Below are positions 36,261-48,700 of a stretch of DNA of 64,000 bases, piece by piece. Under the pieces are notes generated by a model. The model was given only the letters and a program-made list of their open reading frames with translations, was not told the DNA's origin and did not search any database. The position numbers and the translations under genes were made by a program. Source of the DNA: Lactuca virosa (Eukaryota > Streptophyta > Magnoliopsida > Asterales > Asteraceae); assembly GCA_928212115.1 (NCBI GenBank), contig CAKMRJ010005523.1, forward strand, positions 136,528,785 to 136,592,784, in the 5' to 3' direction. The number at the start of each line of letters is the position of its first letter. Positions within the stretch are counted from its first letter, which is position 1.

Positions 36261-38216
36261 CTCACAATATATACAATTTCACCTCATATAAGCAATTTTA
36301 CCCCCACCCCGTCGATCCTCACAACGACACGATCCATACTCTCGGATCTAAAATTAATAGCTTTACCTAATCCATACTCCCGGATCAGGTATGTCCAATC
36401 AATGCTCTCGGATTAATGACAAATGACTATGCCTACTCCATACTCTCGAAATGACTATGTCTAATCCATGCTCTCGGATTAATGACAAATGACTATGCCC
36501 TCTCCATACTCTCAGACTAAGGACGAATGACTATGTCTAATCCATGCTCTCGGATTAATGACGAATTTTAAAGTTCTACCCTCTGTGTATATCTCACTCG
36601 TACTCGTAAGAAGATACTACCCAATATTCCTCTTAATTAATTTGGGTTTACTCTGTATCCTAGATCATCATATATCGTCAGATATGCTCTTAACACGTAT
36701 TTCAGGCAATAACAAATATTTCAGACATAAACATATATTTAATACCTTAATTAATACTTGTATTAAAATCATGTTCATGAAAGGGACTATGCACTCACTT
36801 GTTAAAGTGATGATTCGGAATTTGGGCAGCGCTTCGCTTCTAGCAATCGTCTTTTCCTTCGACGAAACCTAGCATTATTATCGCTAAGTTTTTAGTCTAA
36901 TATTTATTGTGACTAATTATTAGTCTAGATTTATCATTAACTCAAAGTCTACTTTCATGATCTATCAAGTAAGGAACAACCAGTTAGGATCATCTCGGAG
37001 GTAGGGTCCATTTGGTATACGAAGTATACTGTTTCGAAATCCCACTTTAAACACCTCACTAAATCACAACCTAGACATCAACCCCGTAAGTAGATCAATC
37101 AGTATACCGACTTGGAATCACTGATAAATCTTGTTTATAGGTTCATAATTACGATAATGAACTTAAACATAAGTTATACTTAAAGTCTAGTAAGCGTAAC
37201 TCACTTACAAAGGGGTTTAGCGAGGAACCGGGCTCTACGTGGGCAAAATTTTTGAGCCGAAAGCTCTTCTTCTCAGAGCCTTCTGGCGCTTCAGGACTCG
37301 CTACTAACACCTAGGAGGTGCTAGGGAAAAACCTTGAGGGTTATGGGGTGTTTAAGAGAGAATTGGAGTGAATTGGTGTGGAAAAATGAGTAAAAACGAG
37401 TGCTATTTATAGGCTGGTGGAGTGCGTGTACGCTAGGCGTACTCATGCCATGTGTCGCCATCTCGTGCGAAGCCATGGGGAGGAAGGTGTGGCCCAGATC
37501 TTGCCACGTGCCACTCGCTGGTTAATCCCAAACATTAATTATCTTTTAAATTCCGTAACTTTCGCATACGAGCTCCGTTTTTGACGTTCTTTATATCCAC
37601 GCGTAGGTATCGATGCGATCTACAACTTTTGTTTAGACTCCATCGGATAATTTCGAATTTATTTTTAAAGTTATATTTTAACAGACTTGGACAGTTAAAT
37701 TCCGTTAAAAATTCATAACCTTGTCATCCGACGTCCGTTTTCGACTGTCTTTATATTGTTGAGCTCCTATTAATGAGATCTTCGACTCTCGTTTATATTG
37801 TGTCGGCTAAAAATCGATCGATCTAAAATTTGATTTCCGGGCTGCAGATTGATATGCCAAATCTTAGAAAAATCATAACTTCCTCATACAAAGTCAGATT
37901 TAGACTTTCTCTATATGCACGATTTCGCTTTAACGTCTACTATGACTTTCGTTTAGATCACTAAGGCTAAAAAGTATTTTATCGCAAACTCACTTTTTAT
38001 GATACACAGCGTTGTGCCGGTTTTGTCGCAAGACTTTGACTGGTCATGACTTCTTCGTTATAAGTCGGATTTCAACGTTCTTTATATGCACGGAATCCTT
38101 GTGACAAATACTATAACTTGGTTAAGATTATTTACTCTAAATAATCTTCTATCAAAAAGTCATTTTTGACTCTTATTGCCTCTAAATTGACTAGCCCCGA
38201 ATCTGTGGGGGTTACA
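35871..38216 (-). mobile_element. Solo LTR (2.35 kb) inserted in the G1 protease
   Basis: Plus sense TGTAACATCC...GGGGGTTACA, inside the G1 protease coding region: protease residues LEVEIAD stop at its right edge and DDRSIRALRVHRDCVL resumes at its left edge. Flanking pentamers ATCCA (35866-35870) and ATCCG (38217-38221) are a target duplication with one difference. On the minus strand a TATA box CTATAAATAG lies at about 37403-37412, followed by a typical leader, so the LTR reads minus. It contains a (TA)n tract at 36222-36258 and about four tandem 50-base units (TCCATACTCTCGGATTAATG type, 36318-36560). No internal element sequence is present. Confidence 0.85.
36146..36798 (-). other. Candidate LTR-encoded intron (solo LTR)
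   Basis: Minus strand donor ACAA|GTGAGTGC at 36798 and acceptor TTTGTATCACAG|GTG at 36146 enclose the tandem repeats and the (TA)n tract. TACTCACC lies before the acceptor. Same layout as in G1 and G2; inferred only. Confidence 0.4.
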
Positions 38217-39626
38217 ATCCGCAATCTCAACCTCTAATGGATGATCCAGCTCACTCGGAGATCCGACAAACCTCTTGATGAGCACAAGAGATATGAAAGA
38301 TCGGGTAGCCCCCAAATCAAATAATACCAAAGCAGTGATACCTTTCATAAGGAACGATCCTAAAACAAAACACATAAAAGATATAAGTAACGAAATCAAC
38401 ATAAATAAAGAGTTAAGGAGAAGAGACATACTCGTCACCACATCTGGTGCAACACGCCTCCTCGACGGTCAACTAGAAAGCCCGACTCCTCACCACAGGA
38501 GCATCTGCCTTGCCCTGACAGCTATCTGTGATCCATAGGGTCGCAGGGGTTGCTGCTACCACTGGTCCTCCTGATGCTAAACTCGGGCAGTTGACCTTCT
38601 TGTGGCCCCTCTAATTACAATGAAAGCAAATCATATCTGATGTCTGTGTAGTGGTGATAGAAGCAGTACAATAATTGTTAAAGTGCCTTGACTTGTCGCA
38701 CTTGTAGCAGCCCGGACCACGCGCCCTGCAAACCCCATCATGCGACTTGTCGTATTTTCCACAACGGCTCTGGCCCTGCTGGCCCTTCGACCTAGAGTTG
38801 AAACCCTTGAGTTTCTTCACTGAAACCCCAACTGCCATCCTAGGCTCCGCCCTCCTCTTCCCTATGTGCTCCAGATCAATCTCTCATTCCCTCGCCCTGG
38901 CTATCATATCATCCAGTGTCGGGCAGGCAGAAAAACTAACAAACTCCTTGATGTCAGATCTCAACATATCATGGTATCGGGTCTTCCTTATCTCCTCATC
39001 AGCCACATACTGGGGTACCAACAATTCTCTCTCTCTAAACTTGGAAGTGATCTCCTCCACAGTCTCAGTCGTCTGCCTCATATCAAGAAACTCCCTGGCT
39101 AGCTGCTGCACCTCAACAGCCGGTGAAAACTCTGCTCAGAACTTGGTCACAAAATTTGGCCAGGTCATGGCCTCAATAGTCGGGGCTCCCAAGGCATAGG
39201 CGACCTCCTCCCACTAATCTCGGGCTCGCTCCCTCAAACATCCTGCAATGAACCTGACCTTCAACCCCTCGGGGCAGAAGCTCATCATCTGAGCATACTC
39301 ATTTTCGACTATCCAACGCCTAGCTGCGATGGGGTCCTTCTCCCCAAAGAAATTTGGTGCCCCACATCCCCCAAAATCCTTGAAGAGAGTGTGCGGGCCC
39401 CCGACTAGCTAGCGGCCAGATCAGCCTTGAAGATCCGAATACGATCCTCCATCAACTCCATGATACCTTCCTTGATCAACCCAAACATTACAGTGGTCGC
39501 ATCAAGGATGCCTCTCATAATCTCATATGCAATGAACTCTCACAAACCCTCATCAATTGGTTCAGAGCCCATGCCTAAACCAGATCCAGATCCTGAACCT
39601 CCTACTCCATGACGTGTCATCCCCAT
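38217..39626 (-). pseudogene. G1 gag and protease start
   Basis: The start ATG at 39626 gives MGMTRHGVGGSGSGSGLGMG, a usual start for this Gag class. Further on: MELMEDRIRIF, LAREFLDMRQTTETVEEI and RTRYHDML-like residues (39111-38884), a linker, and zinc knuckle CYKCDKSRHFNNYC preceded by CGKYDKSHDGVC (38800-38680) and ICFHCN. The protease catalytic loop reads FDLGATRSF at about 38320, where the family has D-S/T-G; the middle residue is Leu, so the enzyme would be inactive. Stops near 39140 and 39400 break the frame. Confidence 0.85.
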
Positions 39627-40533
39627 ACTGAAGCATAACCACATGAACAATTAGCATATACACGAGAAGGTTCACACTCTCGAGTTTCCCAGATTCATTG
39701 TGGTCTTCCTGGCATCGGGTATAAATCATGTGCTTTCAGTAGTATGGGCCCAATACTACATTCCACACCTATTTATACCCTCCTCAAGGACTACCCCGAC
39801 TCTTCCAAGTCGCTCTTCTTGACTAATACACTCTCAAACTATAAGGCGCCCTATGCACCAAACATCTCATAAGGACTCCCTAAAACTCCCTTCCTCACCC
39901 TCTCTGCTATCAGCTACAGAAGGAATTTCTACAGGTACTACCTAACTATTAGATCAATACAGTTACATACTACTAGTACCAGATAATTCTTCGAATGATA
40001 GGTTCCACCCTAAAACGGTTGGACTCAAACAAGAGTTGCGAAATAGAGTTAAACCTATCCTTCTAAAATTATCTAATTGCAGTAATATGTACCCGATGTA
40101 TTCATCCATTTGTTAGTTAGTACCAACAGTAATTCCTAAAGCACAAAGCATGCATCATTCAAGCATCAGGAAAATCAACTCAAAACATACCCTATACAGG
40201 CCGTCCTAACAGGTAACTGATGCAAATCTAAAAGCTCATACAGATAGGCACATAAAGGCATCTCTCCTAGCATTTTATCATGCAATCATGAGCAGATCCT
40301 TAGCCCCTAATCTAGCATGCGATTCTCATATCATAGCATAAAACATATAGCTTGTATGGGTATTTTGGGAAAACTTACTTGAGCTCGGCCGATTGCATGC
40401 ATCACACCCCTTGTCTTTTATTAAAATCCTTAGATTTAAATGTTTCTTTATGTAAAAAAAATACCAAACCCTTGCTTCCAGGCACACTCGAGAGTATGAC
40501 CGAATCCCTCAAACCAAGGCTCTGATACCAACT
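39627..40533 (-). other. G1 leader and primer binding site
   Basis: Untranslated leader between gag and the 5' LTR. The PBS TGGTATCAGAGCC (minus) lies at about 40518-40530, next to the LTR end at 40534. A block at 39985-40060 (GTCCAACCGTTTTAGGGT on the minus strand) is shared with the G2 leader. No gene seen. Confidence 0.8.
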
Positions 40534-42393
40534 TGTAACATCCCCAAAAATACATATACAATTTTATTTTTAAATTCATTCAATTCATAAGAAACTGATA
40601 CCAAAATATCCAAAAGAGTCACATTGTAACATATTATCAGAGTAAAAATCCCAAAATCACTAAGTGCGGAAAAACATAGAGTGATGCGGTGCGATCAGGT
40701 CGGACCCTTCCCCTTCTAACAGGAAGAACCTGAAACAAAAATTGAAAATTATAAGCACAAAGCTTAGTGAGTTCCACCAACATACCACCTACTAACAAAC
40801 ATACTTCCAAGCATATCTGGGTGCTGGCCTACCCCTTCGGTCTATCTCAACCAGATATTGCCAAACATATATGAGTGTTGGCCTACCCCTTCGGTTTATT
40901 TCAACCGAATACCAGGTCTATTTCACCCCTACCACTACCACATAATATCATAACAGTAATCACAGAGTCATCAAGCATATACATACATAACCGAAAATTA
41001 TCAAAAAGACAATCATCACACTATAACACAAACTAGTGGGCCGACCTTGGTGCCTTCGACCCACGACTACTGCGAAGGAACACTCACCTCAGACTGTGGG
41101 TATCAAATCGCACTCAGCGGATAACTCACGGACTCCTCTGCCTATCGCACAAGCACAAAACCCTAATTAGAAATTAGGTCACAACGTAACCTGAAGGTCT
41201 AACACCCTAGTTCTTGACTTAAGGCAAAAAGGCTCCTTCCTTTTGCTTTATTGGGTCTCCTTCTCTCCACGACCCAAATCCACAAAAACCCAAAAAGGCA
41301 TCCAAGCCCACCACAGGGCCTCTAAGCCCCAATATGGCCCAAGGACCGCAAACATGGACTTAGGCCCAAAAATTACTTGCTACACCCAGGTGGGCCTGAG
41401 GCCCAACTTACTCAAGTCTAAAGCCCAACACCAAATGATCCCAAAATCATCTAATCCCACAGATCACGTATGTGCAGCGTACTTGACTTGTACGCCCATC
41501 GTACGCTGGTGTTGACCAGGGGTCGAGGCGCTGACCCAGTACGCGCAGCGTACACTTGAGTACACATGGCATACTGGTCTGCCACCCCATTCTCACTTCC
41601 ATGACTTAATCCCTTAAGACCTAACGTCCAAAACTTAGATCCAGACCCCTAGGAACGTCCTAAGCCATAAAGTTGTAAACTTTATGCTTTTGCATGTAAG
41701 GATGGGGCTCAAAACAATAATCAAGTCCATAAGCACACTAGGATGGTCCCTAACACTTGCATGGTTGAGGCTTAACCATCAAAATCCATTTTTTATGACT
41801 CAAAACACCTCAAAGAGCTCAAAAGGACAACTCATATGGTCTGAAGTTCCTCAACTCCAAGAATCCAACTATAGGACCAACAAATTACATTTTCTACCCT
41901 AAAACTAGATCTAAGCATGCAAGGGTCAAGGTTAAAGATTTATACCATCAATGGGTCAGAAATGGTGCCAAACTTCTGTATCTACAAGCTCTTCCCACAT
42001 CCTTGCTTCTTCCCAAGCTCCCTTCTTTTTCAAAAAAAAAACTCTAAAGAACACCAAAAACTCTCAAGGAAGTTCACAAATGCACTAAAGGTGGCTTATG
42101 GTTCGACATTTGCACTTCAAGGGCAATGGAGGCTGAAAAGGTAAGGGAATTGGGGGACTTAAGGTCCTTAAATAGGGTGAAAACCCTAAAAACTTGGGTT
42201 TGTCTCAGGAACACATATGTCATGCGTACTCCACGTACGCCCAGCGTACGTGGTTAAGATCCGCGACCATATCAATGGCTAGTACGCTAAGTGTACTTAA
42301 TGAGTACGCCCCGCATACTAACCAACGGACCAAATAGAAAGAAATTCTTACATTAGGGACCTAAAGGGAAACTTACCAAACTCGGACGTTACA
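40534..42393 (-). mobile_element. G1 5' LTR (complete)
   Basis: Plus sense TGTAACATCCCCAAAAATAC to CTCGGACGTTACA, 1860 bases. A TATA-like TATTTAA lies on the minus strand at about 42168-42174. ACGTACGC/GCGTACG palindromic motifs cluster at 41465-41570 and 42220-42320. Two tandem 60-base units (CATATCTGGGTGCTGGCCTA type) lie at about 40805-40920. Candidate intron on the minus strand from 41087 (GAG|GTGAGTG) to 40730 (TTTTTGTTTCAG|GTTC). Confidence 0.9.
40730..41087 (-). other. Candidate LTR-encoded intron (G1 5' LTR)
   Basis: Donor CTGAG|GTGAGTGTTCC and acceptor TTTTTGTTTCAG|GTTC on the minus strand, with the branch-like ACTCACTAAG before the acceptor, the same as in G2. It encloses the 60-base tandem repeats. 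The text GGCACCAAGG.CGGCCC after the donor is shared with G2, so the layout is homologous in these two families. Confidence 0.45.
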
Positions 42394-42624
42394 CCTATAT
42401 GGGATAGCCAATCTCAAGGTGGAAACTAGGTCTTTATAAAGGAAGTGCAATTCAACACAGTCAAAGGTATGCACACTGAATGTTAGCTTTTGAAATTAAC
42501 ATGTTGAAGGCTAAGGTGTTGGATCTTGCCGAAAAATATCAAAATGTGGAATTCACAGTGCATACTGCTCATTCATACAAGGCTATGCAAACAATTCAAA
42601 AAAGGTTAAAAGATTATTGATGAT
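42394..42624 (+). pseudogene. C-terminal end of the Ulp1-associated MULE gene
   Basis: Immediately after the G1 LTR, plus-strand translation with stops gives ISRWKLGLYKGSAIQHSQRYA, then LAFEINMLKAKVLDLAEKYQ, then HTAHSYKAMQTIQKRLKDY and a stop. From memory this is the C-terminal tail that follows the Ulp1 peptidase in plant MULE-borne proteins (split: ISRWKLGLYKG, SAIQHSQRYA). It is the counterpart of the gene broken at 14905. The peptidase core that should lie between the two parts is absent from the window, so a deletion accompanied or followed the G1 insertion. Confidence 0.5.
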
Positions 42625-43261
42625 TGTTTGTGATAAAGTGTGACTGTTTATGGGTTGCTTTTGGAGGACATGTAAGATGGTTTGTGAAACAAGTTCGTGA
42701 ACAAGTTTTAGATGGTTTATTAAGTGTTTTTCAACAACGTTTAAATAGTTTGTGAAATGCTTCTGAATAGGTTTTATTATTTTATGTTGAATGATTATGT
42801 AATAGAAACAAGTTTGCTTATTTCTGTTAGCTTTTTATATTCATATATTTTCAAAGTTTATTATAATGACGTATTCATTTATGATTAAGTTTGGAGTAAT
42901 ATTTGATTTAACAAAGTTCACATATTAATATAACTTATTTATTAGTAAATTAATAAACAAATATCATTATAACTTCTATATTCAAATACGTATTCATTTA
43001 TGATTATTATAATATATTTATTTATAACTAACATGTACTTCACATATGAATTTTCTATATCAATATAAATGTCTTAAGTAGTAGCTTCTGATAAATTCAT
43101 AATGACACAAGAATACTGCATTATTCAAAAATGAATATAACTCTATCAAAACACATATGAATATACCCGTCTTTACTATTCCCTTACTAAGTAATCGTTT
43201 ATGATTATTATATGTATTTATTCATAAATGAATAGAACGAAATAACACAAAAAATGAAGTA
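42625..43261. other. AT-rich spacer between convergent MULE pseudogenes
   Basis: Non-coding, with repeated ATTCATTTATGAATA-type palindromes that also abound in the introns at 10.2-14.3 kb. This shared style supports one original element on both sides of the G1 insertion. Confidence 0.5.
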
Positions 43262-43561
43262 TAACTGAATAAAAAACCTAGATGTCTTTTGTTGATTGAG
43301 CAACTGCAATTCTTACTAGACATGTACGTAAATTGTGAGGAACTCGTTCTCCACATCCTGAGCACATTCTTTGTTATTTTTTAGAATTAAATATGTTGTT
43401 TCACCGACACTTGGAATTCTTTTCTTGGTTCCAGAACCTTTATTTCTTTGAACTTGGGGAACATGAATATTAATCTCTTCTAGAATAGAAATAGAAACAC
43501 CCATAAGCTTACATACAACTTGATTATCTGTCTTGCTTTTCAATCCACCAGATGTACAATC

Positions 43562-44912
43562 AATGATGCTTGCAAATAGCTACACCTAATTTTATATTTA
43601 TAACCTAACTAACTTAACTAACTATATTGCACGTAGGCAGTGTACCTAGTCAAATTATAGAATAATCGGGCAAGTCGGGTGTCGATCACAAGGAACGGTT
43701 TTGACTAATTAACCTATTTACTACTAAATTAACCTAATTACTAACAAAGGAATGAGATTTATCTAATTTTGCAAGTTTAGATGAACTTAATTCTTTAACA
43801 CAAATTCAATCAATAAACAAAACACTTCTGTTAGTTTGAATCTACTTTCCCTCAATGGTTTAGAATTTAGCTATGACAAGTACTGTTGGTTACCAATTAA
43901 GATAGTATTAGCAATTTAGTTCTAAATCTACTAATATTAATTAATTCATGTAAATCAAAGTATGTTCACAATTAAGTTAACACAGAATCAATTATTTTAT
44001 GAATTGGAGCTATGTAAGATTGATTAACAAAACACAATTACGGTCATAATATGAGTTCTCTAGCACAGCCTAATTTAATACTTAACTGCTTAAATAAGAA
44101 TGGTGATCCTAGCTCTAATAATTTAATGTTCACTAAATTACCAGGTATTCTAATTCATGCAGATTAATAATTACTAACTACACAGAACAAGAATTAAAAG
44201 CAATTAAATACTAAATCAAACATGCTAGGTAAAACCAATCAACACAAGTCATAACCAACAAGTACATCAAATCTGAAATATTAAATCCATGAGTTCCAGC
44301 TTCATCTAGCTAACAGAAGCAGCTAGATTTAGTTGGACATCCTAGCAAACAAGTTAACAAAAATCATATTCAAAAATATATTTAAAGTGTACTAAAACTA
44401 GAATCCAATTATGAACTTCTCTTCTCCTTTGGTGTTGAAATCCTATTCCAGACCTTCTCCTCTTCTGAAAATCGTCTCCGGGAACTTCTTCAAGCCGCCA
44501 AAAAGTCCTTTAAATCGTAATGAGCAAGAGTATATATAGTTTCTGATTTTTTCCATTCTCACGTCGTGAATAGATATGGCTCATGACGTGAATAATAGAT
44601 TTCCATGTTGGCTAAGGACTTTTCTTCGCTATGTCTATCTTCTGGAAGATTCGTGTTCACGTTGTGAATCTATAAGCCTCACGACATGAATTCAGCAGAT
44701 TATGTAAGCTTCTTCATCTTTTAATCTCCAAGCCTCCAAAGTTCCGTGTTTTGTCATTTTTAGTCCCTTTCTCCAAAAATGCTTCTATTTGGCTGCAAAG
44801 AACAATTTATCCTCATAAGTACCATTATTCAATGCAATTAACCAAAATATTAATAAAAATATAAGTAAATATTGCCTAAAAACATGTATAAATATGACAA
44901 TATCAAAATACC
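43562..44912 (-). mobile_element. LTR remnant (Tat/Athila-like) inside the FAR1 pseudogene
   Basis: On the minus strand an AAGTGTGGGG polypurine-like tract (44920-44911), preceded by the usual GCTTGAGGGCAAGCAAAG, is followed by TATTTTGATATTGTC and about 1.3 kb ending near TGCCTACGTGCAATATAG. This is the pattern of a gypsy 3' LTR with its polypurine tract. Motifs TTCACGACGTGAG, CATGACGTGAA and TTCACGTTGTGAA lie at 44560-44700. No coding region is left. The left boundary is approximate. Confidence 0.5.
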
Positions 44913-45784
44913 CCACACTTATTCTTTGCTTGCCCTCAAGCAAATCTAATTATTTTTAATTCAAACCTTCATCACCAACATCACATAGAACAATTGTAAA
45001 CATGTCTTTAAACCATCAAGAATCATGTTTTGTAAATCTAATTATTTTTAATTCAAATACCCCACACTTATTCTTTGTATTCAAGAATCACGTTTTGTAA
45101 ACATGTCTTTAAACCATCTTGTGTATTCAAGATTGAATTGTTTCATAAGCAAACCCCACTTCACCTCAAAGACATCAGGTTTCATATTCATGTCCCAAAC
45201 AAGCTTCAAAAATCTTTTTCTAAAGTATGTGTTCGTAAATAAGTCATCTGATATATATATTAAAACAAAAATAAAATAAACTTCTATATTTATTCATAAA
45301 TGAATAAATACTAATAAGTAAAATAATAATAAATATTCATAAATGAATATACCAATATTTGAAAAAATTACTATATTCAGCTATGAATAACTAATACTAT
45401 GTAACATATTTGAAATATATTAAAATAATACCTTGTTTTTCAACTTCTTCATTATATATCACATACATAATCAGTGCTTTGAATTAGGAAACACATTCTC
45501 AATAGCTTATTTTATTGTCGCATCTTGATTGGTTAAAACTAGTGTTGATTCAGTGATTCTTTCCTATGAGTTTTAAGAAACACTTTAAGGAACCAAGAGT
45601 AGGACTCAATGCTTTCATTGCTTAGCAACCTCGCTCCAACATTAATTGATTTTTTATGGTGATCAATAGCAGTAAATGGAACAAAAACCATTCGATACTT
45701 ATAACACAAACAAAAATGTTCATTAAAGTAAATTTTTGATGTATTCATAAGTGAATATAAAAAAAATTCATGTATGAATAGAAT

Positions 45785-45799
45785 TACAAAATATAATAT

Positions 45800-45846
<47 letters not shown>
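45785..45846. repeat. (TAA)n microsatellite
   Basis: About 20 TAA triplets within an intron-like part of the FAR1 pseudogene. Confidence 0.95.
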
Positions 45847-45848
<2 letters not shown>

Positions 45849-46560
45849 CATGAATATATAATTATATTAAAATAATTTCAATATTCACAACTAAATATTA
45901 AACATAAAGTTAAAATATTCATATATGAATAATCTATAAAAAAAACTAGACAAAATAACATACTTGTTTGTTTGGAAAGTCGCATCAAACGAGATAACAT
46001 CACAAAATTCAGCTTAATATGCCTTTTCCATTTCATCAGCCCAAAACATAGAGTCCAAAACATCATCTTGGCAATTAAACTCAAATGAGTAATTTGGATA
46101 GTGAGCTCGACGGTCATTCATTGTGTTTACTACCAACTAGACATCTTTATAACTTATAACCCTGTTGTTATCTCTCCTTAAATTTGTATAGTCAGCTACT
46201 TTGGGCTTTACAAACTCATCCCCACCTCTCAAACTTGTCATCAACTTATGAGCCATAGTTGGGCCTATTTTTGATGTGGAAACATGCACTATAAACGTTT
46301 TTTCTAAATATGACATTTGCCTCACTTTTTTTTAAATCACTTCTCTTCTCAAGTGGATGGTTGTGAAATTCATCAAACTGAAAAACTTTATAATCCGGAG
46401 TTCCATACACAGATTCAAATATAATATTTGCTTGACAACCAATAACTCTTGTTTGAATTTGAATGTCGTTTCCTCCTAACACCACTTGTACCCCATGTGC
46501 CACAATATTTTTTTTCTATTTGCCACCACAATTGCATATATGATGTTTCTTCTTTATAAT

Positions 46561-48700
46561 CTTGGAATCGTAATTAGTTATAGTATATTTAAGTTGCAAA
46601 GCTAAAAGTTTTGTCCGAAGTTTATAATTTTGTTTTAAATTACAAACTAAATTATAATTTTACATATATTTTTAATTCTAAGATGACTTGTTATCATGAG
46701 TTCATGTGTCTTACCCACTTTCCTCATAAGCTTCTTCATGATTTTAATCTCCTATCATTAGTTATAATATGTTTAAGTAACTGATATACCCTTTGTTCTT
46801 TTTTTTATTATTATTGTTGTATCATTCATTGTCTCGCTAACTACTATTGTTTGTCATTATGTAAGTAATTATTGATACAAAAGTTTATCATATTTTTATT
46901 TTAATTGATAAAAATAATATATTATATGTAAAAAACAAATAAATTAAAAATGTGTAATGAAACTTTTTTGGTGAGAAATAATATACATTCTATGTGTTTA
47001 AGTTTGATTTAAAAGTGAGATAACTTAATGAAATTTATTTATAGAATAGAAACCTAAAAATATTTGGAACAAAGAAATTACAATAAGGCTTCATTTTCTT
47101 ATAATAAACTAATGTATCTAATCCCAAAAGTAGGTCCTCAATAAAATATAAACAATAACAATCTACTTTGATTTAACACCGTTTAAAGAAACAAAAACAA
47201 TAGCATCCTAGTTTATGTTTGTCATGTATGCCTTAAGCAACATATCATGTATAGATAGTCCTCTATTGGTTATCTTTGTCGTTTCCTCCTAACACCACTT
47301 GTTCAGACTTGATGTTATTTGAAAATACCAAATTGCCCCTAAATTCTTCATTATTGTTACCTAAAGTTATAAAAAATTATAAAAATGAAAATTTTAAACT
47401 AAATTACAAAAATAAAACCACATTAAACAATAACTCGAAGATTAATTAAGAAAGATTAAGAAAAGTAAATTGGCTAAGACCTCGATAAAGGAGACAAAAC
47501 AACCTGATCAAATATGCAATTTAACATATTAGGCATATGCAAATAGAGAAACATCTGCAACTTGAAGAGGATAAGCAACTATTTGCAATCCCAAGATCTG
47601 GGCTCTTCCAAGTTTGACAAAAATGGTTACCCTATCATGTCAATATTGTTTCCCTTTATATATTTTATTCCAAATTCAACTTTTCTGGAACATAAAACAA
47701 CCAAATATTAGCAAGATTGTGTAAGAAAATTGTACATCATGTAATATTCAGATTTTGCTTAATTTCAAGTCATATAAATTATAACTAATCAACACAAAAA
47801 CATGTATGCACCTTTTTATAAAACTCTTTTATGTTGTCTGCTTCATGTCATGACTTTTTTTAAATAACAAAAATGTCTGAAACTTCTTTGGTTCATCTTC
47901 CATTAGAAAATCTGCAATCATTTAAACAAATATATAAATTCGAAAACCAAACAAATGCTAATTCACTTGTTTCTATATTTATTCACACAACTTCCAGCTA
48001 GAATATTTTTTATGGGGGCACACAAGAGACATACCCTCATGTAGGCAGTAACGTAAAACCACGTAGCTAGTTATCTAATAGATGACCAAAAAATGTCAAG
48101 TATTTAGATTTATTAATGAAAAGACAACACAATATAAATTGCTCATCTATTGGTTAAATAACATCAATAAACATAGACAATTTTAAGAACAATAAGCAAT
48201 CTACATATGCTTCATTGGTTAACATTCATTGTAAAGTCATAACCATTTTTTAACAGAACTACCTAATTGATTGGATTACATTCAATGGAAAAGTAAATTG
48301 CTATAAAAAATGTCAGGATCCACAATCAAAATCAAAAAGGAAAAAAAGTAAATCCAGTGTCTAATGTAGAAAACCAAAAAAAAATCAACAAACAAAACCA
48401 AAAAAAAAAAAAAAAAAAAACAAAAATCCAGTAATTTAGCAAGAAGAAAATAAGAGTGCATGTTATTTTATAGAAAATCTGAAACTAAAGTATGGCATTG
48501 TACTTTTGCAATGGTCACATTAAGGCATCCTACTTTGATCTTAGGGAATGGAGAGGTTTATAGTTGCTTTTCTCGGAATTTGGACAATTTTACAATTCTC
48601 TTCATTTTCTGTCCCATTACTTACTTCATCAGTAAATTTTTTTGATCATAATCGATTTTACCTTGGAAAAAAACAACAAGATATAATAGTGAAAAATGAG
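46561..48700. other. AT-rich DNA, no gene seen
   Basis: No conserved frame was found. A 26-base stretch of FAR1 exon sequence (46464-46489) is repeated at 47277-47302. A run of about 25 A lies at 48396-48420. It may be the upstream part of the MULE. Confidence 0.5.

Larger units (their letters stand above)
14905..42393 (-). mobile_element. G1: Ty3/gypsy chromovirus-type element, minus strand, heavily nested
   Basis: The 5' LTR is 40534-42393. The primer binding site lies next to it, then gag/protease (39626-38217), pol (35870-32720), a polypurine tract at 32681-32695, and a 3' LTR split into 31124-32680 and 14905-15189 by element G2. The order gag-PR-RT-RH-IN-chromodomain-like tail is that of the Tekay/Del type chromoviruses. 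The 3' LTR lacks the 57 terminal bases that correspond to 40534-40590, so the left boundary at 14905 is a deletion edge and no target duplication can be read. All genes have stops or frameshifts. It inserted into the Ulp1-associated MULE gene: host sequence resumes at 42394. Confidence 0.85.
43262..46560 (-). pseudogene. FAR1/MULE-type transposase, decayed and interrupted
   Basis: From high to low coordinates: FAR1 DNA-binding region (46460-46300; QTRVIGCQANIIFES, FDEFHNHPL), then VHVSTSKIGPTMAHKLMTSL (46290-46230), then the transposase core: CQDDVLDSMFWADEMEKAY and SFDATFQTNKY in the frame near 46090-45960, and YRMVFVPFTAIDHHKKSINV, ARLLSNESIESYSWFLKVF at 45700-45570. AIENVFPNSKH (45510-45470) and FNLEYTRWFKDM (45160-45100) follow. 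After an LTR insertion, 43550-43262 encodes IHVPQVQRNKGSGTKKRIPS and a zinc-knuckle end VPHNLRTC. The DDE transposase would bind and cut the element ends. Many stops, frame changes and a missing middle section make it non-functional. It converges on the Ulp1-associated gene. Confidence 0.8.
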
